Shown here: positions 36,176 through 44,277 of the stretch, piece by piece
Numbering within the stretch: the stretch's first letter is position 1
Layout of the letters: the number at the start of each line of letters is the position of its first letter
Assembly (NCBI RefSeq): GCF_049116215.1
Contig: NZ_JAGDZB010000003.1
Location: 124,001-188,000 of the forward strand
Length of the DNA: 64,000 nucleotides
DNA from: Shimia sp049116215
GTDB lineage: Bacteria > Pseudomonadota > Alphaproteobacteria > Rhodobacterales > Rhodobacteraceae
Direction of reading: 5' to 3'
Made by a program: the position numbers and the translations under genes
Notes under the pieces: model-generated
Database searches by the model: none
What the model was told of the DNA's origin: nothing
Seen by the model: only the letters and a program-made list of their open reading frames with translations

Positions 36176-38137
36176 ATGTCCTTACCGCCCGGATTCCTAG
36201 ATGAGCTTCGCAGCCGCACCTCCATTGTTCAGGTGGTGGGGCGTAAAGTCATTTGGGAAGCGCGCAAGTCTAATCAGGGCAAAGGGGACATGTGGGCACC
36301 GTGTCCGTTTCATCATGAAAAAACCGCGTCTTTTCATGTGGATGACCGCAAGGGGTATTACTACTGCTTTGGCTGTCAGGCCAAAGGGGATGCGATCAAG
36401 TTTGTGACCGAAACCGAAAATGTAGGTTTTATGGAGGCGGTGGAAATTCTGGCCGAAGAGGCCGGGATGACTATGCCCAAGCGTGATCCACAGGCGCAGC
36501 AGAAGGCGGACCGTCGCACGCAGTTGGCTGATGTTATGGAAATGGCAGTGCAGCATTTCCGCCTGATGTTGAATGCCGGGGCTGGGTCCGAGGCGCGCGC
36601 CTATCTGGACAAGCGCGGCATGGCGCAGGAAACGCGGGATCGGTTTGACATTGGCTTTGCGCCGGACGGCTGGCAAGGTCTGTGGGATGCGCTGACCGGC
36701 AAAGGTGTGGCACCTGATTTGATTATGGGCGCTGGGCTGGCCAAACCGTCCAACAAAGGCGGCAAGCCTTACGACACCTTTCGCAATCGGATCATGTTCC
36801 CAATCCGGGATGCGCGCGGCAAGTGTATCGCCTTTGGTGGTCGTGCGATGGACCCCAACGACAACGCCAAATATCTCAACAGCCCGGAGACTGAGCTGTT
36901 TGACAAAGGGCGCAGCCTTTACAACCATGGTCCGGCGCGGGAAGCCGCAGGCAAAGGCCAGCCGCTGATTGTGGCGGAAGGCTACATGGATGTGATTGCT
37001 TTGTGTGATGCTGGCTTTGGCGCCTCTGTGGCCCCGCTTGGCACAGCGGTCACGGAAAACCAGCTGCAGTTGCTGTGGCGTATCTCGGATGAGCCGATCA
37101 TTGCGTTGGATGGCGATAAGGCGGGCATTCGGGCCGCAATGCGGGTGGTTGATCTGGCGTTACCATTGCTTGAGGCAGGTAAGTCGCTGCGCTTTGCAGT
37201 GATGCCAGAAGGGCAGGACCCGGATGACCTGATCAAAGCCAAAGGTGCCGGTGCGGTGCAGAAGGTGCTGGATGGCGCGATGCCAATGGTGAACCTTCTG
37301 TGGCAGCGCGAAGTTGAAGGCAAGGTGTTTGACAGCCCGGAACGGCGCGCAGCGTTGGACAAGCTGCTCAAACAAAAGATCAAGCTGATCCAGGATCCGT
37401 CAATCCGCAGCCACTACGGCGAAGCGATTAAGGAATTGCGCTTCCAACTGTTTCGGCCGCAACGAGGCGGCAATAAAGGCAGTTTCAAGCGTGGCAAGTG
37501 GAACGCCGAGCCGACGGTTCAGGCCCATACCAAGTCTTCTATGCTGGCGGCCAGCGAAGGGCCTGTGGAGATGCGCGTGCGGGAGGCCGTGGTTTTGGCT
37601 GTGGCATTGGTCAATCCGGAACTGCTGGATGATTTTGAATATGAAATCGAAAGCATGGACTGCATGGATCAGGACAACGCGCATTTGCGCGACGTGTTGT
37701 TGCGCTATGCCAACACGCCGGACCCGCGTGGCAATGTGGAAATAGCTTTGGGGCTCGAGATGGTTGAAAACCTGCTGCGCCAACCCCATGTCGCCATCAC
37801 CCCCGCCGTACGCAAACCCGGTGACATGGCGCTGGCGCGCATGACGCTGACCGAAGAGCTCGCAAAGCTCAAAACCGCGCGGGGATTGAGCGAAGAAATC
37901 GCCGAAGCTGAAGAAGACCTCATGAGCGTCGCTGATGAGGCGATGACCTGGCGGTTGGGCCAGGCAGCAGAGGCGCGAAATAAGGCAATGCAAAGCGGTC
38001 TCGACGAAGAAGGCGGGGGCGATTTTGCTGTTGGCGACAATGGGGCGCCAATTGACAAAGATGAACGTGCAGCGTTGGATGCGCTGGCAGAAATGATCGA
38101 TTTTACAAGGGGTGGGAAGCCACCACGCCGGGGATAA
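36176..38137 (+). CDS. dnaG: DNA primase
   Basis: 653 residues. Zinc domain with C43, H46, C64 and C67 (CPFHHEKT, YCFGCQ); Toprim core with VAEGYMDVIAL and the acidic LDGDKAG; C-terminal helicase-binding region with long helices. Synthesises RNA primers at the replication fork. Followed by rpoD, the macromolecular synthesis arrangement without rpsU typical of alphaproteobacteria. Confidence 0.97.
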   Translation: MSLPPGFLDELRSRTSIVQVVGRKVIWEARKSNQGKGDMWAPCPFHHEKTASFHVDDRKGYYYCFGCQAKGDAIKFVTETENVGFMEAVEILAEEAGMTMPKRDPQAQQKADRRTQLADVMEMAVQHFRLMLNAGAGSEARAYLDKRGMAQETRDRFDIGFAPDGWQGLWDALTGKGVAPDLIMGAGLAKPSNKGGKPYDTFRNRIMFPIRDARGKCIAFGGRAMDPNDNAKYLNSPETELFDKGRSLYNHGPAREAAGKGQPLIVAEGYMDVIALCDAGFGASVAPLGTAVTENQLQLLWRISDEPIIALDGDKAGIRAAMRVVDLALPLLEAGKSLRFAVMPEGQDPDDLIKAKGAGAVQKVLDGAMPMVNLLWQREVEGKVFDSPERRAALDKLLKQKIKLIQDPSIRSHYGEAIKELRFQLFRPQRGGNKGSFKRGKWNAEPTVQAHTKSSMLAASEGPVEMRVREAVVLAVALVNPELLDDFEYEIESMDCMDQDNAHLRDVLLRYANTPDPRGNVEIALGLEMVENLLRQPHVAITPAVRKPGDMALARMTLTEELAKLKTARGLSEEIAEAEEDLMSVADEAMTWRLGQAAEARNKAMQSGLDEEGGGDFAVGDNGAPIDKDERAALDALAEMIDFTRGGKPPRRG

Positions 38138-38264
38138 CGCCCCAAGGCGCAGCCTTGTGAGCAACACATGAAGAAAACGGACGCAGTGGGGTTGCGAATC
38201 ACCCTGTTGCGGGGTTGATTCGGAGCCAGCGAATCACCTTAGCCCGAACTTGCAGGAGCATTGA

Positions 38265-40259
38265 ATGGCCGCCAAGGACACCGACGACCAGAAGCCCGCC
38301 GATCAGGACGCAGAAATCTCGCTCGATATGAGCCAAACTGCCGTCAAGAAAATGATCGCCGAGGCCCGGGAGAAGGGCTACATCACTTACGATCAGCTGA
38401 ACCAGGTTCTGCCACCTGATCAAGTGAGCTCCGAGCAAATTGAAGACGTGATGTCGATGTTGTCCGAGATGGGCATCAACATCATTGAAGATGAAGAAGC
38501 TGAGGAAGAAGAGGCAAAATCCACCGCTGTTGTGGACACCTCCTCGGCAGCACGTGGCGTGGCCGTTGCCAGCGGCAACAACGAGAAACTCGACCGCACC
38601 GACGATCCGGTGCGTATGTACCTGCGCGAGATGGGCTCGGTTGAGCTTCTGAGCCGTGAGGGCGAGATCGCGATTGCCAAGCGCATCGAGGCAGGTCGCA
38701 ACACAATGATTGCCGGGCTGTGCGAAAGCCCGCTGACCTTCCAAGCGATTACCATCTGGCGTGACGAACTTCTCTCTGAGGATATTTTGCTGCGCGATGT
38801 GATCGATCTGGAGACCACCTTTGGTAACCAGATGGGGGACGACGAAGAGAGTGGTGCCACCCCTGTCGCCGCGGAAGCGGCCAATGTGACCTCGGCGCCC
38901 AAATCGGATGACGGCCAACAAGAGCTTGACGCTGATGGCAATCCAATTGCCAAAGAAGATGACGATGATGATGAAGATGAGCAGGCCAACATGTCGTTGG
39001 CCGCGATGGAAGCCGCGCTGAAGCCGCGGGTTCTCGAAACGCTCGACATCATTGCGCGCGACTTTGCGATGCTGTCGGATATGCAGGACGCGCGGATTTC
39101 GGCGACACTGAACGAAGATGGGTCGTTCTCCAAATCGGATGAAGACACGTATCAAAAATTGCGGTCCGAGATTGTGGAACTGGTGAATGAGCTTCACCTG
39201 CACAACAATCGTATCGAAGCGCTGATTGACCAGCTCTACGGCATCAACCGCCGTGTGATGCAGATCGACAGCTCCATGGTGAAGCTGGCGGATCAGGCGC
39301 GTATCAACCGCCGTGAGTTCATTGACGCCTACCGTGGCCGCGAACTCGATCCGAACTGGCTGGACGATATGTCCGAGAAGTCCGGTCGTGGATGGCAGAT
39401 GTTTATGGAGCGCTCTGTCGACAAAGTGACCGAGCTGCGCAACGACATGGCGCAAGTGGGCCAGTATGTGGGCTTGGACATCCCGGAATTCCGCCGCATT
39501 GTGCAGCAGGTTCAGAAGGGTGAAAAAGAGGCGCGTCAGGCCAAGAAAGAAATGGTCGAGGCCAACCTGCGTCTGGTGATCTCGATTGCCAAAAAATACA
39601 CCAACCGCGGCTTGCAATTTCTTGATCTTATTCAGGAAGGTAACATCGGCCTGATGAAGGCGGTGGACAAGTTTGAATACCGTCGCGGCTACAAATTCTC
39701 GACTTATGCGACCTGGTGGATCCGTCAGGCGATCACCCGCTCGATTGCAGACCAAGCCCGCACCATCCGTATTCCGGTGCATATGATCGAAACGATCAAC
39801 AAGCTGGTGCGGACCTCCCGTCAGATGCTGCATGAGATTGGCCGTGAGCCAACGCCGGAAGAACTGGCCGAGAAGCTGCAGATGCCTCTGGAGAAGGTGC
39901 GCAAGGTGATGAAAATCGCCAAGGAGCCGATCTCTCTGGAAACTCCGATTGGGGACGAGGAAGACAGCCAGCTGGGTGATTTCATCGAGGACAAGAATGC
40001 CGTGCTGCCGCTGGACAGCGCCATTCAGGAAAACCTCAAAGAGACCACCACCCGTGTACTGGCAAGTCTCACCCCGCGTGAGGAGCGTGTACTGCGGATG
40101 CGCTTTGGCATCGGCATGAACACGGACCACACGCTTGAGGAAGTTGGCCAGCAATTCAGCGTGACCCGTGAACGTATCCGTCAGATCGAGGCGAAAGCGC
40201 TGCGCAAGCTGAAGCATCCAAGCCGTTCGCGCAAGCTGCGCAGCTTCCTGGATCAGTAA
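38265..40259 (+). CDS. rpoD: primary sigma factor RpoD (sigma-70)
   Basis: 664 residues. Region 1.1, region 1.2 (DDPVRMYLREMGSVELLSRE), an acidic non-conserved insert rich in Asp/Glu (DDDDDEDEQAN), region 2 (ANLRLVISIAKKYTNRGLQF; YKFSTYATWWIRQAI), region 3 and region 4 HTH (LEEVGQQFSVTRERIRQIEA). Directs housekeeping transcription. Starts 127 bp after dnaG. Confidence 0.98.
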   Translation: MAAKDTDDQKPADQDAEISLDMSQTAVKKMIAEAREKGYITYDQLNQVLPPDQVSSEQIEDVMSMLSEMGINIIEDEEAEEEEAKSTAVVDTSSAARGVAVASGNNEKLDRTDDPVRMYLREMGSVELLSREGEIAIAKRIEAGRNTMIAGLCESPLTFQAITIWRDELLSEDILLRDVIDLETTFGNQMGDDEESGATPVAAEAANVTSAPKSDDGQQELDADGNPIAKEDDDDDEDEQANMSLAAMEAALKPRVLETLDIIARDFAMLSDMQDARISATLNEDGSFSKSDEDTYQKLRSEIVELVNELHLHNNRIEALIDQLYGINRRVMQIDSSMVKLADQARINRREFIDAYRGRELDPNWLDDMSEKSGRGWQMFMERSVDKVTELRNDMAQVGQYVGLDIPEFRRIVQQVQKGEKEARQAKKEMVEANLRLVISIAKKYTNRGLQFLDLIQEGNIGLMKAVDKFEYRRGYKFSTYATWWIRQAITRSIADQARTIRIPVHMIETINKLVRTSRQMLHEIGREPTPEELAEKLQMPLEKVRKVMKIAKEPISLETPIGDEEDSQLGDFIEDKNAVLPLDSAIQENLKETTTRVLASLTPREERVLRMRFGIGMNTDHTLEEVGQQFSVTRERIRQIEAKALRKLKHPSRSRKLRSFLDQ

Positions 40260-40262
40260 GCA

Positions 40263-40547
40263 ATGTCGTTCCTGAAGAAACTCTTCGGCAGTGGTGGCTC
40301 AAACGATGCCGCTGCCGAAAAGACGGCCCAACCGGTGGAGTACAAAGGCTATCAGATCACGCCGTGTCCTATCCCCGATGGTGGTCAGTTTCGCATTTCA
40401 GCGCGCATTGATGGCGTGGTGAGCGGTGAGGCCAAAAGCCACACGTTGATCCGAGCAGATGTTCTGCGCGACCAAGGCGAGGCTGCAGAAGCCTCCATTG
40501 CCAAAGCAAAGCAGATGATTGACCAGATGGGTGATCAAATTTTCTAA
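40263..40547 (+). CDS. HlyU-family protein
   Basis: 94 residues matching the short HlyU family (VEYKGYQITPCPIPDGGQFR; SHTLIRADVLRD), annotated as transcriptional regulators although they lack a clear HTH; the role here is unknown. It begins 3 bp after the rpoD stop, so it is probably cotranscribed and ends the unit at the terminator 40591. Confidence 0.8.
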   Translation: MSFLKKLFGSGGSNDAAAEKTAQPVEYKGYQITPCPIPDGGQFRISARIDGVVSGEAKSHTLIRADVLRDQGEAAEASIAKAKQMIDQMGDQIF

Positions 40548-40590
40548 ATGCATCGCGCAGGCTTGGACCGCGCATGTGAAAAAGTGAACG

Positions 40591-40614
40591 GGCCAGCAGC
40601 TTTGCTGGCCTTTT
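40591..40614 (+). terminator. intrinsic terminator of the dnaG-rpoD-hlyU unit
   Basis: GGCCAGCA and TGCTGGCC form a perfect 8-bp stem with loop GCTT, followed at once by TTTTCTCTT. Confidence 0.93.
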
Positions 40615-40684
40615 CTCTTGGATAGATTGCAGGTAGTCTGAGCCTGTCTACCATCGTGGGTGGACGTTGACCCCAGAGATTTTG

Positions 40685-41110
40685 ATGAAACGACTTTTTG
40701 CTTTAGCGCTCTTGATGATACCGGCGTGCTCCGAAGGGGGCGGTCTGGGCCCCAGTGATTTTATGACCGTGGGCAATATTCGTGTGAACCAAGTGTCTGC
40801 GGACGTTTTTGAAGTGGCGGCTCGTCCTGGCGGCAATCCAACTGCTCAGTATTGGTGTGGTGCTGGAAATTACGCGGCACAAGTGCTTGGTGCCCCTGCG
40901 GGCGCGCGAGTTTATGTGGTGGGCGAGGCGGGTCGCGGTGTGGCCAGCGAAAGTTTGGATACAGCACAGTTTTCCTTGAAACCTGCGGGGCAGGCGGCGG
41001 GTGCCACAGGGCGCACCAGCACCTATGGTCCTCGGATCGGTGAAGATGAGTTTGTGGCGGATGCGCGCAGGTATTGTCGCATAATTGGTGATCCATTTGC
41101 GGTTTTCTAA
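40685..41110 (+). CDS. small lipoprotein, paralogue 1 of 3
   Basis: 141 residues. Lipoprotein signal MKRLFALALLMIPAC with Cys after IPA. Shared core with the two following genes: V(R)V-V-ADVFEV--RP, WCGAG-YA---LGA, AQFSLKP, GATGR, GP--G and a final Cys near the C-terminus. The two conserved Cys of the core may pair. Function unknown; probably anchored in the envelope. An in-frame TTG 18 bases upstream is a weaker start. Confidence 0.7.
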   Translation: MKRLFALALLMIPACSEGGGLGPSDFMTVGNIRVNQVSADVFEVAARPGGNPTAQYWCGAGNYAAQVLGAPAGARVYVVGEAGRGVASESLDTAQFSLKPAGQAAGATGRTSTYGPRIGEDEFVADARRYCRIIGDPFAVF

Positions 41111-41167
41111 GAAATTATTCGGCATCGAGATCTACCTGAATCACGGCACAGGGCTTTGGAGGGCCAA

Positions 41168-41590
41168 ATGAAAACACTCTCAGTTGGATTGATGATTGCC
41201 TCCCTAGCGCTGAGCGCATGTATGAGTACCGGCTCCGGTGGCGGGTTTGTGTCCCGCGGAGGTGTGCGTGTGACACCGGTGAACGCGGATGTCTTTGAGG
41301 TGGGTGTGCGACCTAACGCCATTGAGGCCGAATTCTGGTGCGGCGCTGGTGACTATGCGAGCCGACAGTTGGGCGCGCCAAACGGTGCACGTGTATATGT
41401 CGTGGGAGGAACCGGTCCTGGAACTGTAACGTCCAATCCAGAAACGGCGCAGTTTTCCTTAAAGCCGCCTCAGGTTGCGCAGGGTGCAACGGGGCGTTCG
41501 GGGCGTTGGGGACCGCGCCTGGGGTCTAGCAAATCGGTGGGAGCTGCCCGTCAGGATTGCAACATCGATCGCAACAACTTTTGGGCCTGA
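41168..41590 (+). CDS. small lipoprotein, paralogue 2 of 3
   Basis: 140 residues. Signal MKTLSVGLMIASLALSAC with lipobox LSAC; TTGGAGGGCCAA upstream sets ATG 41168. The mature protein repeats the shared core (NADVFEVGVRP, WCGAGDYASRQLGAPNGA, AQFSLKPP, GATGRSGRWGPRLG) and ends with a conserved Cys in RQDCN. Closest in sequence to paralogue 3. Confidence 0.72.
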   Translation: MKTLSVGLMIASLALSACMSTGSGGGFVSRGGVRVTPVNADVFEVGVRPNAIEAEFWCGAGDYASRQLGAPNGARVYVVGGTGPGTVTSNPETAQFSLKPPQVAQGATGRSGRWGPRLGSSKSVGAARQDCNIDRNNFWA

Positions 41591-41611
41591 TTTGAGCCAG
41601 CTGGAGGTCAA

Positions 41612-42037
41612 ATGAAACTGTCTGCGTCCAACCTTGTAATTTCCGCTTCCTTGTTGGCCTTGGTTGGCTGTCAAACGGGCGGGAGCGCCGCGTTTACCGC
41701 GCGCAATGGCGTGCGCGTTAACCCGGTGAACGCTGATGTTTTTGAGGTGATCGCGCGGCCCAACGGGCGCAAATCGGATTTTTGGTGTGGCGCGGGCTCT
41801 TACGCCAGTCGCCAGCTTGGTGCGTCTGACAATGCATTGGTTTATACCGTGGGTGGCGCTGGTCAGGGCGTGACTATGAAAAGCCCAGATGCGGCGCAGT
41901 TTTCGCTCAAGCCACCAGAACAAGTTTCAGGAGCAACAGGGCGTGCAGGCAACTGGGGGCCGAGCGTGGGGCAGGCAAATAGTGTTGGGCGCGCGCGCAA
42001 CAGCTGCGCTCCGCCACGCAACAGTGACGTCAGCTAG
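41612..42037 (+). CDS. small lipoprotein, paralogue 3 of 3
   Basis: 141 residues. Lipobox LVGC; core NADVFEVIARPNGRKSDF, WCGAGSYASRQLGAS, AQFSLKPP, GATGRAGNWGPSVG and a terminal-region Cys (RNSCAPP). CTGGAGGTCAA precedes the ATG. The three genes are in tandem with gaps of about 57 and 21 bp and look like serial duplications. Confidence 0.72.
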   Translation: MKLSASNLVISASLLALVGCQTGGSAAFTARNGVRVNPVNADVFEVIARPNGRKSDFWCGAGSYASRQLGASDNALVYTVGGAGQGVTMKSPDAAQFSLKPPEQVSGATGRAGNWGPSVGQANSVGRARNSCAPPRNSDVS

Positions 42038-42049
42038 TGGGCTGTGCCG

Positions 42050-42466
42050 ATGCAAACCGAGTTTCAGATATCCACGCGTGGGCCCGGACTCTATGAGTTT
42101 ACGCGTGACGTTACGCGCTGGGTCTTGCAGACCGAGCGCACAGGCTTGCTTACGCTGTTTGTGCGGCACACCTCTTGCAGTTTGCTCATTCAGGAAAATG
42201 CGGACCCTGAAGTGCAGACGGATTTACAGAACTTCTTTCACCGCCTGGTTCCGCCAACTTCTGATCCATCGATGGGCTACTTGACGCACACCTACGAAGG
42301 GCCAGACGATATGCCAGCGCATATCAAGGCGGCTATGATGCCGGTGTCGCTGTCAATTCCGGTGGCAAACGGGCAGCTGGCACTGGGAACATGGCAGGGA
42401 ATTTATCTGTTTGAACACAGGAATGCGCCGCACACGAGGGGTGTGACAGCGCATTTAGGTGCATGA
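42050..42466 (+). CDS. yjbQ: YjbQ/UPF0047-family protein
   Basis: 138 residues. Family signature HTSCSLLIQENADPEVQTDL and the C-terminal GTWQGIYLFEHR. YjbQ proteins show weak thiamine-phosphate synthase activity in E. coli; the physiological role is unsettled. ATG 42050; an in-frame GTG lies two codons upstream. Confidence 0.88.
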   Translation: MQTEFQISTRGPGLYEFTRDVTRWVLQTERTGLLTLFVRHTSCSLLIQENADPEVQTDLQNFFHRLVPPTSDPSMGYLTHTYEGPDDMPAHIKAAMMPVSLSIPVANGQLALGTWQGIYLFEHRNAPHTRGVTAHLGA

Positions 42467-42611
42467 TTGGAAGACCGTTGGGCCTATGCAATTGATATAG
42501 GGCCGTGGCGGAAAATCTTCAGGGGGAAAGCGGGATGTGTTTTCCCAGTACCGCCTATCTTGGGGTGGCTTTTTGCCTCTACCCAAAGAGTTGTAGCTCT
42601 CCTATAGTGCC

Positions 42612-42620
42612 TGTGGATAA
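42612..42620 (-). promoter_or_regulatory. perfect DnaA box upstream of nrdR
   Basis: TGTGGATAA is the reverse complement of the consensus TTATCCACA, 75 bp before nrdR. DnaA regulates nrd genes in several bacteria. A single 9-mer can also occur by chance in a window of this size. Confidence 0.4.
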
Positions 42621-42694
42621 CTTGGGAAAATACCCAACCCACGCCGTAACCTATTGCGGCACAGGCAAAGAGCAGATGAAACAAGGGGAAGTCT

Positions 42695-43162
42695 ATGCGC
42701 TGTCCGTTTTGCGGAAACATCGACACTCAGGTGAAAGATTCGCGGCCAGCGGAGGATCACGTATCGATCCGTCGTCGGCGGTTTTGTCCGGCTTGTGGCG
42801 GGCGGTTCACAACCTACGAACGTGTGCAGCTTCGTGATTTGGTGGTGGTGAAATCCAACGGCCGTCGCGAAGACTTTGACCGCGACAAGCTGGAGCGTTC
42901 GATCCGTATTTCCATGCAGAAACGTCCAGTGGAGCCGGAGCGCATCGATCAGATGATCAGCGGCATCGTGCGGCGACTGGAGAGCATGGGCGAGACGGAT
43001 ATTCCGTCTAAAACCATTGGTGAGATTGTCATGGAAGCTCTGGCGCGGATTGATACCGTTGCTTATGTGCGCTTTGCCAGCGTCTACAAGAACTTCCAAG
43101 CGGCCGATGATTTTGATAAATTTGTAAGCGAACTGCGTCCCGACCAATCTCCTGAGGAGTAA
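42695..43162 (+). CDS. nrdR: transcriptional repressor NrdR
   Basis: 155 residues. N-terminal zinc ribbon MRCPFCG...RRRFCPACGGRFTTYE and ATP-cone domain (VVVKSNGRREDFDRDKLERS). Represses ribonucleotide reductase genes when dATP is high. It heads the riboflavin cluster, a frequent order in proteobacteria; ribD begins 2 bp after its stop. Confidence 0.96.
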   Translation: MRCPFCGNIDTQVKDSRPAEDHVSIRRRRFCPACGGRFTTYERVQLRDLVVVKSNGRREDFDRDKLERSIRISMQKRPVEPERIDQMISGIVRRLESMGETDIPSKTIGEIVMEALARIDTVAYVRFASVYKNFQAADDFDKFVSELRPDQSPEE

Positions 43163-43164
43163 AC

Positions 43165-44274
43165 GTGACTGATCGCCGTTACATGGCGTTGGCCCTGTCA
43201 TTGGGCCGGCGCGGTCAAGGTTTCTGCTGGCCAAATCCAGCCGTGGGCTGTGTCATTGTGAAAGACGGACGCGTTGTCGGGCGGGGCTGGACCCAGCCTG
43301 GCGGGCGACCACATGCGGAACCAGAAGCGTTGACGCAAGCTGGGGACGCCGCACAGGGCGCCACGGCTTATGTGACGCTGGAACCTTGTGCCCATCATGG
43401 ACAAACGCCGCCTTGTGCAGAAGCTTTGATTAAGGCGCAGGTGGCGCGCGTTGTGGTGGCTGTGGAAGACAGTGATGCGCGCGTGTCTGGGCGCGGATTG
43501 GCGATGTTGCAAGATGCGGGCATCGAGGTGACCACAGGTGTTCTAGCAGATGAAGCGGCGCGCGATCTGCAGGGGTTTTTCCTGAAAACCGATCTTGGGC
43601 GACCGTTTTTGACCTTGAAGCTGGCGACCACGTTGGACGGGCGGATTGCCACGGCCACGGGCGAAAGCCGTTGGATCACCGGACCGGAGTCGCGCCGGGC
43701 TGTGCATGGCATGCGCCTGCGCCACGACGCTGTGATGGTTGGAGGCGGCACTGCGCGGGCGGATGATCCTTCGCTGACAGTGCGCGAGTTTGGCGAGGTG
43801 GCGCAGCCGGTGCGAGTGGTGGTGTCGCGGCGCTTGGACCTGCCGTTGATGAGTGTTCTGGCGCAGACGGCCAAAGACGTGCCGGTTTGGATTGTGCATG
43901 GCAGTGACGCGGATGCGTCGTTGCAACAGACTTGGCGTGATCTTGGCGCTGTTCTGTTGCCGTGTCGGTTGGATGGGGTGCATTTGTCCGCGCAAGGCGT
44001 GCTGGAAGCGCTTGGAAAACAAGGGTTGACGCGCGTGTTTTGCGAAGGCGGCGGGGCGTTGGCGGCGTCGCTTTTGGCTGCAGACGTGGTGGATGAGTTG
44101 ATTACCTTTTCCGCAGGTGCGGTGATCGGCGCCGAAGGCCATCCGGCCATTGGTGCCATGGGGTTGGCCCGCTTAGGCGAAGCGCCTCGGTTTGATTTGG
44201 TGTCCCATCAACGCATGGGGCAAGACGTCATGAGTGTCTGGCACCGCATCGAAGCACAGCGCCATCCGCGGTGA
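43165..44274 (+). CDS. ribD: bifunctional riboflavin deaminase/reductase RibD
   Basis: 369 residues. Deaminase domain with zinc ligands in GRPHAEPEAL and EPCAHHGQTPPCAEAL; C-terminal reductase domain (TLKLATTLDGRIATATGESR; VFCEGGGALAASLL). Carries out the second and third steps of riboflavin synthesis. Start is GTG 43165 after TGAGGAG. Convergent with kpsC, whose stop is 3 bp beyond. Confidence 0.95.
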   Translation: MTDRRYMALALSLGRRGQGFCWPNPAVGCVIVKDGRVVGRGWTQPGGRPHAEPEALTQAGDAAQGATAYVTLEPCAHHGQTPPCAEALIKAQVARVVVAVEDSDARVSGRGLAMLQDAGIEVTTGVLADEAARDLQGFFLKTDLGRPFLTLKLATTLDGRIATATGESRWITGPESRRAVHGMRLRHDAVMVGGGTARADDPSLTVREFGEVAQPVRVVVSRRLDLPLMSVLAQTAKDVPVWIVHGSDADASLQQTWRDLGAVLLPCRLDGVHLSAQGVLEALGKQGLTRVFCEGGGALAASLLAADVVDELITFSAGAVIGAEGHPAIGAMGLARLGEAPRFDLVSHQRMGQDVMSVWHRIEAQRHPR

Positions 44275-44277
44275 CAG

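Noticed and set aside
38199..40217. 672-codon minus-strand frame opposite rpoD
   Set aside because: Antisense shadow of the highly conserved sigma factor; no family motif.
42467..43164. FMN riboswitch ahead of the riboflavin genes
   Set aside because: The regions before nrdR/ribD, ribE and ribB were read for the conserved RFN core and nothing similar was found.
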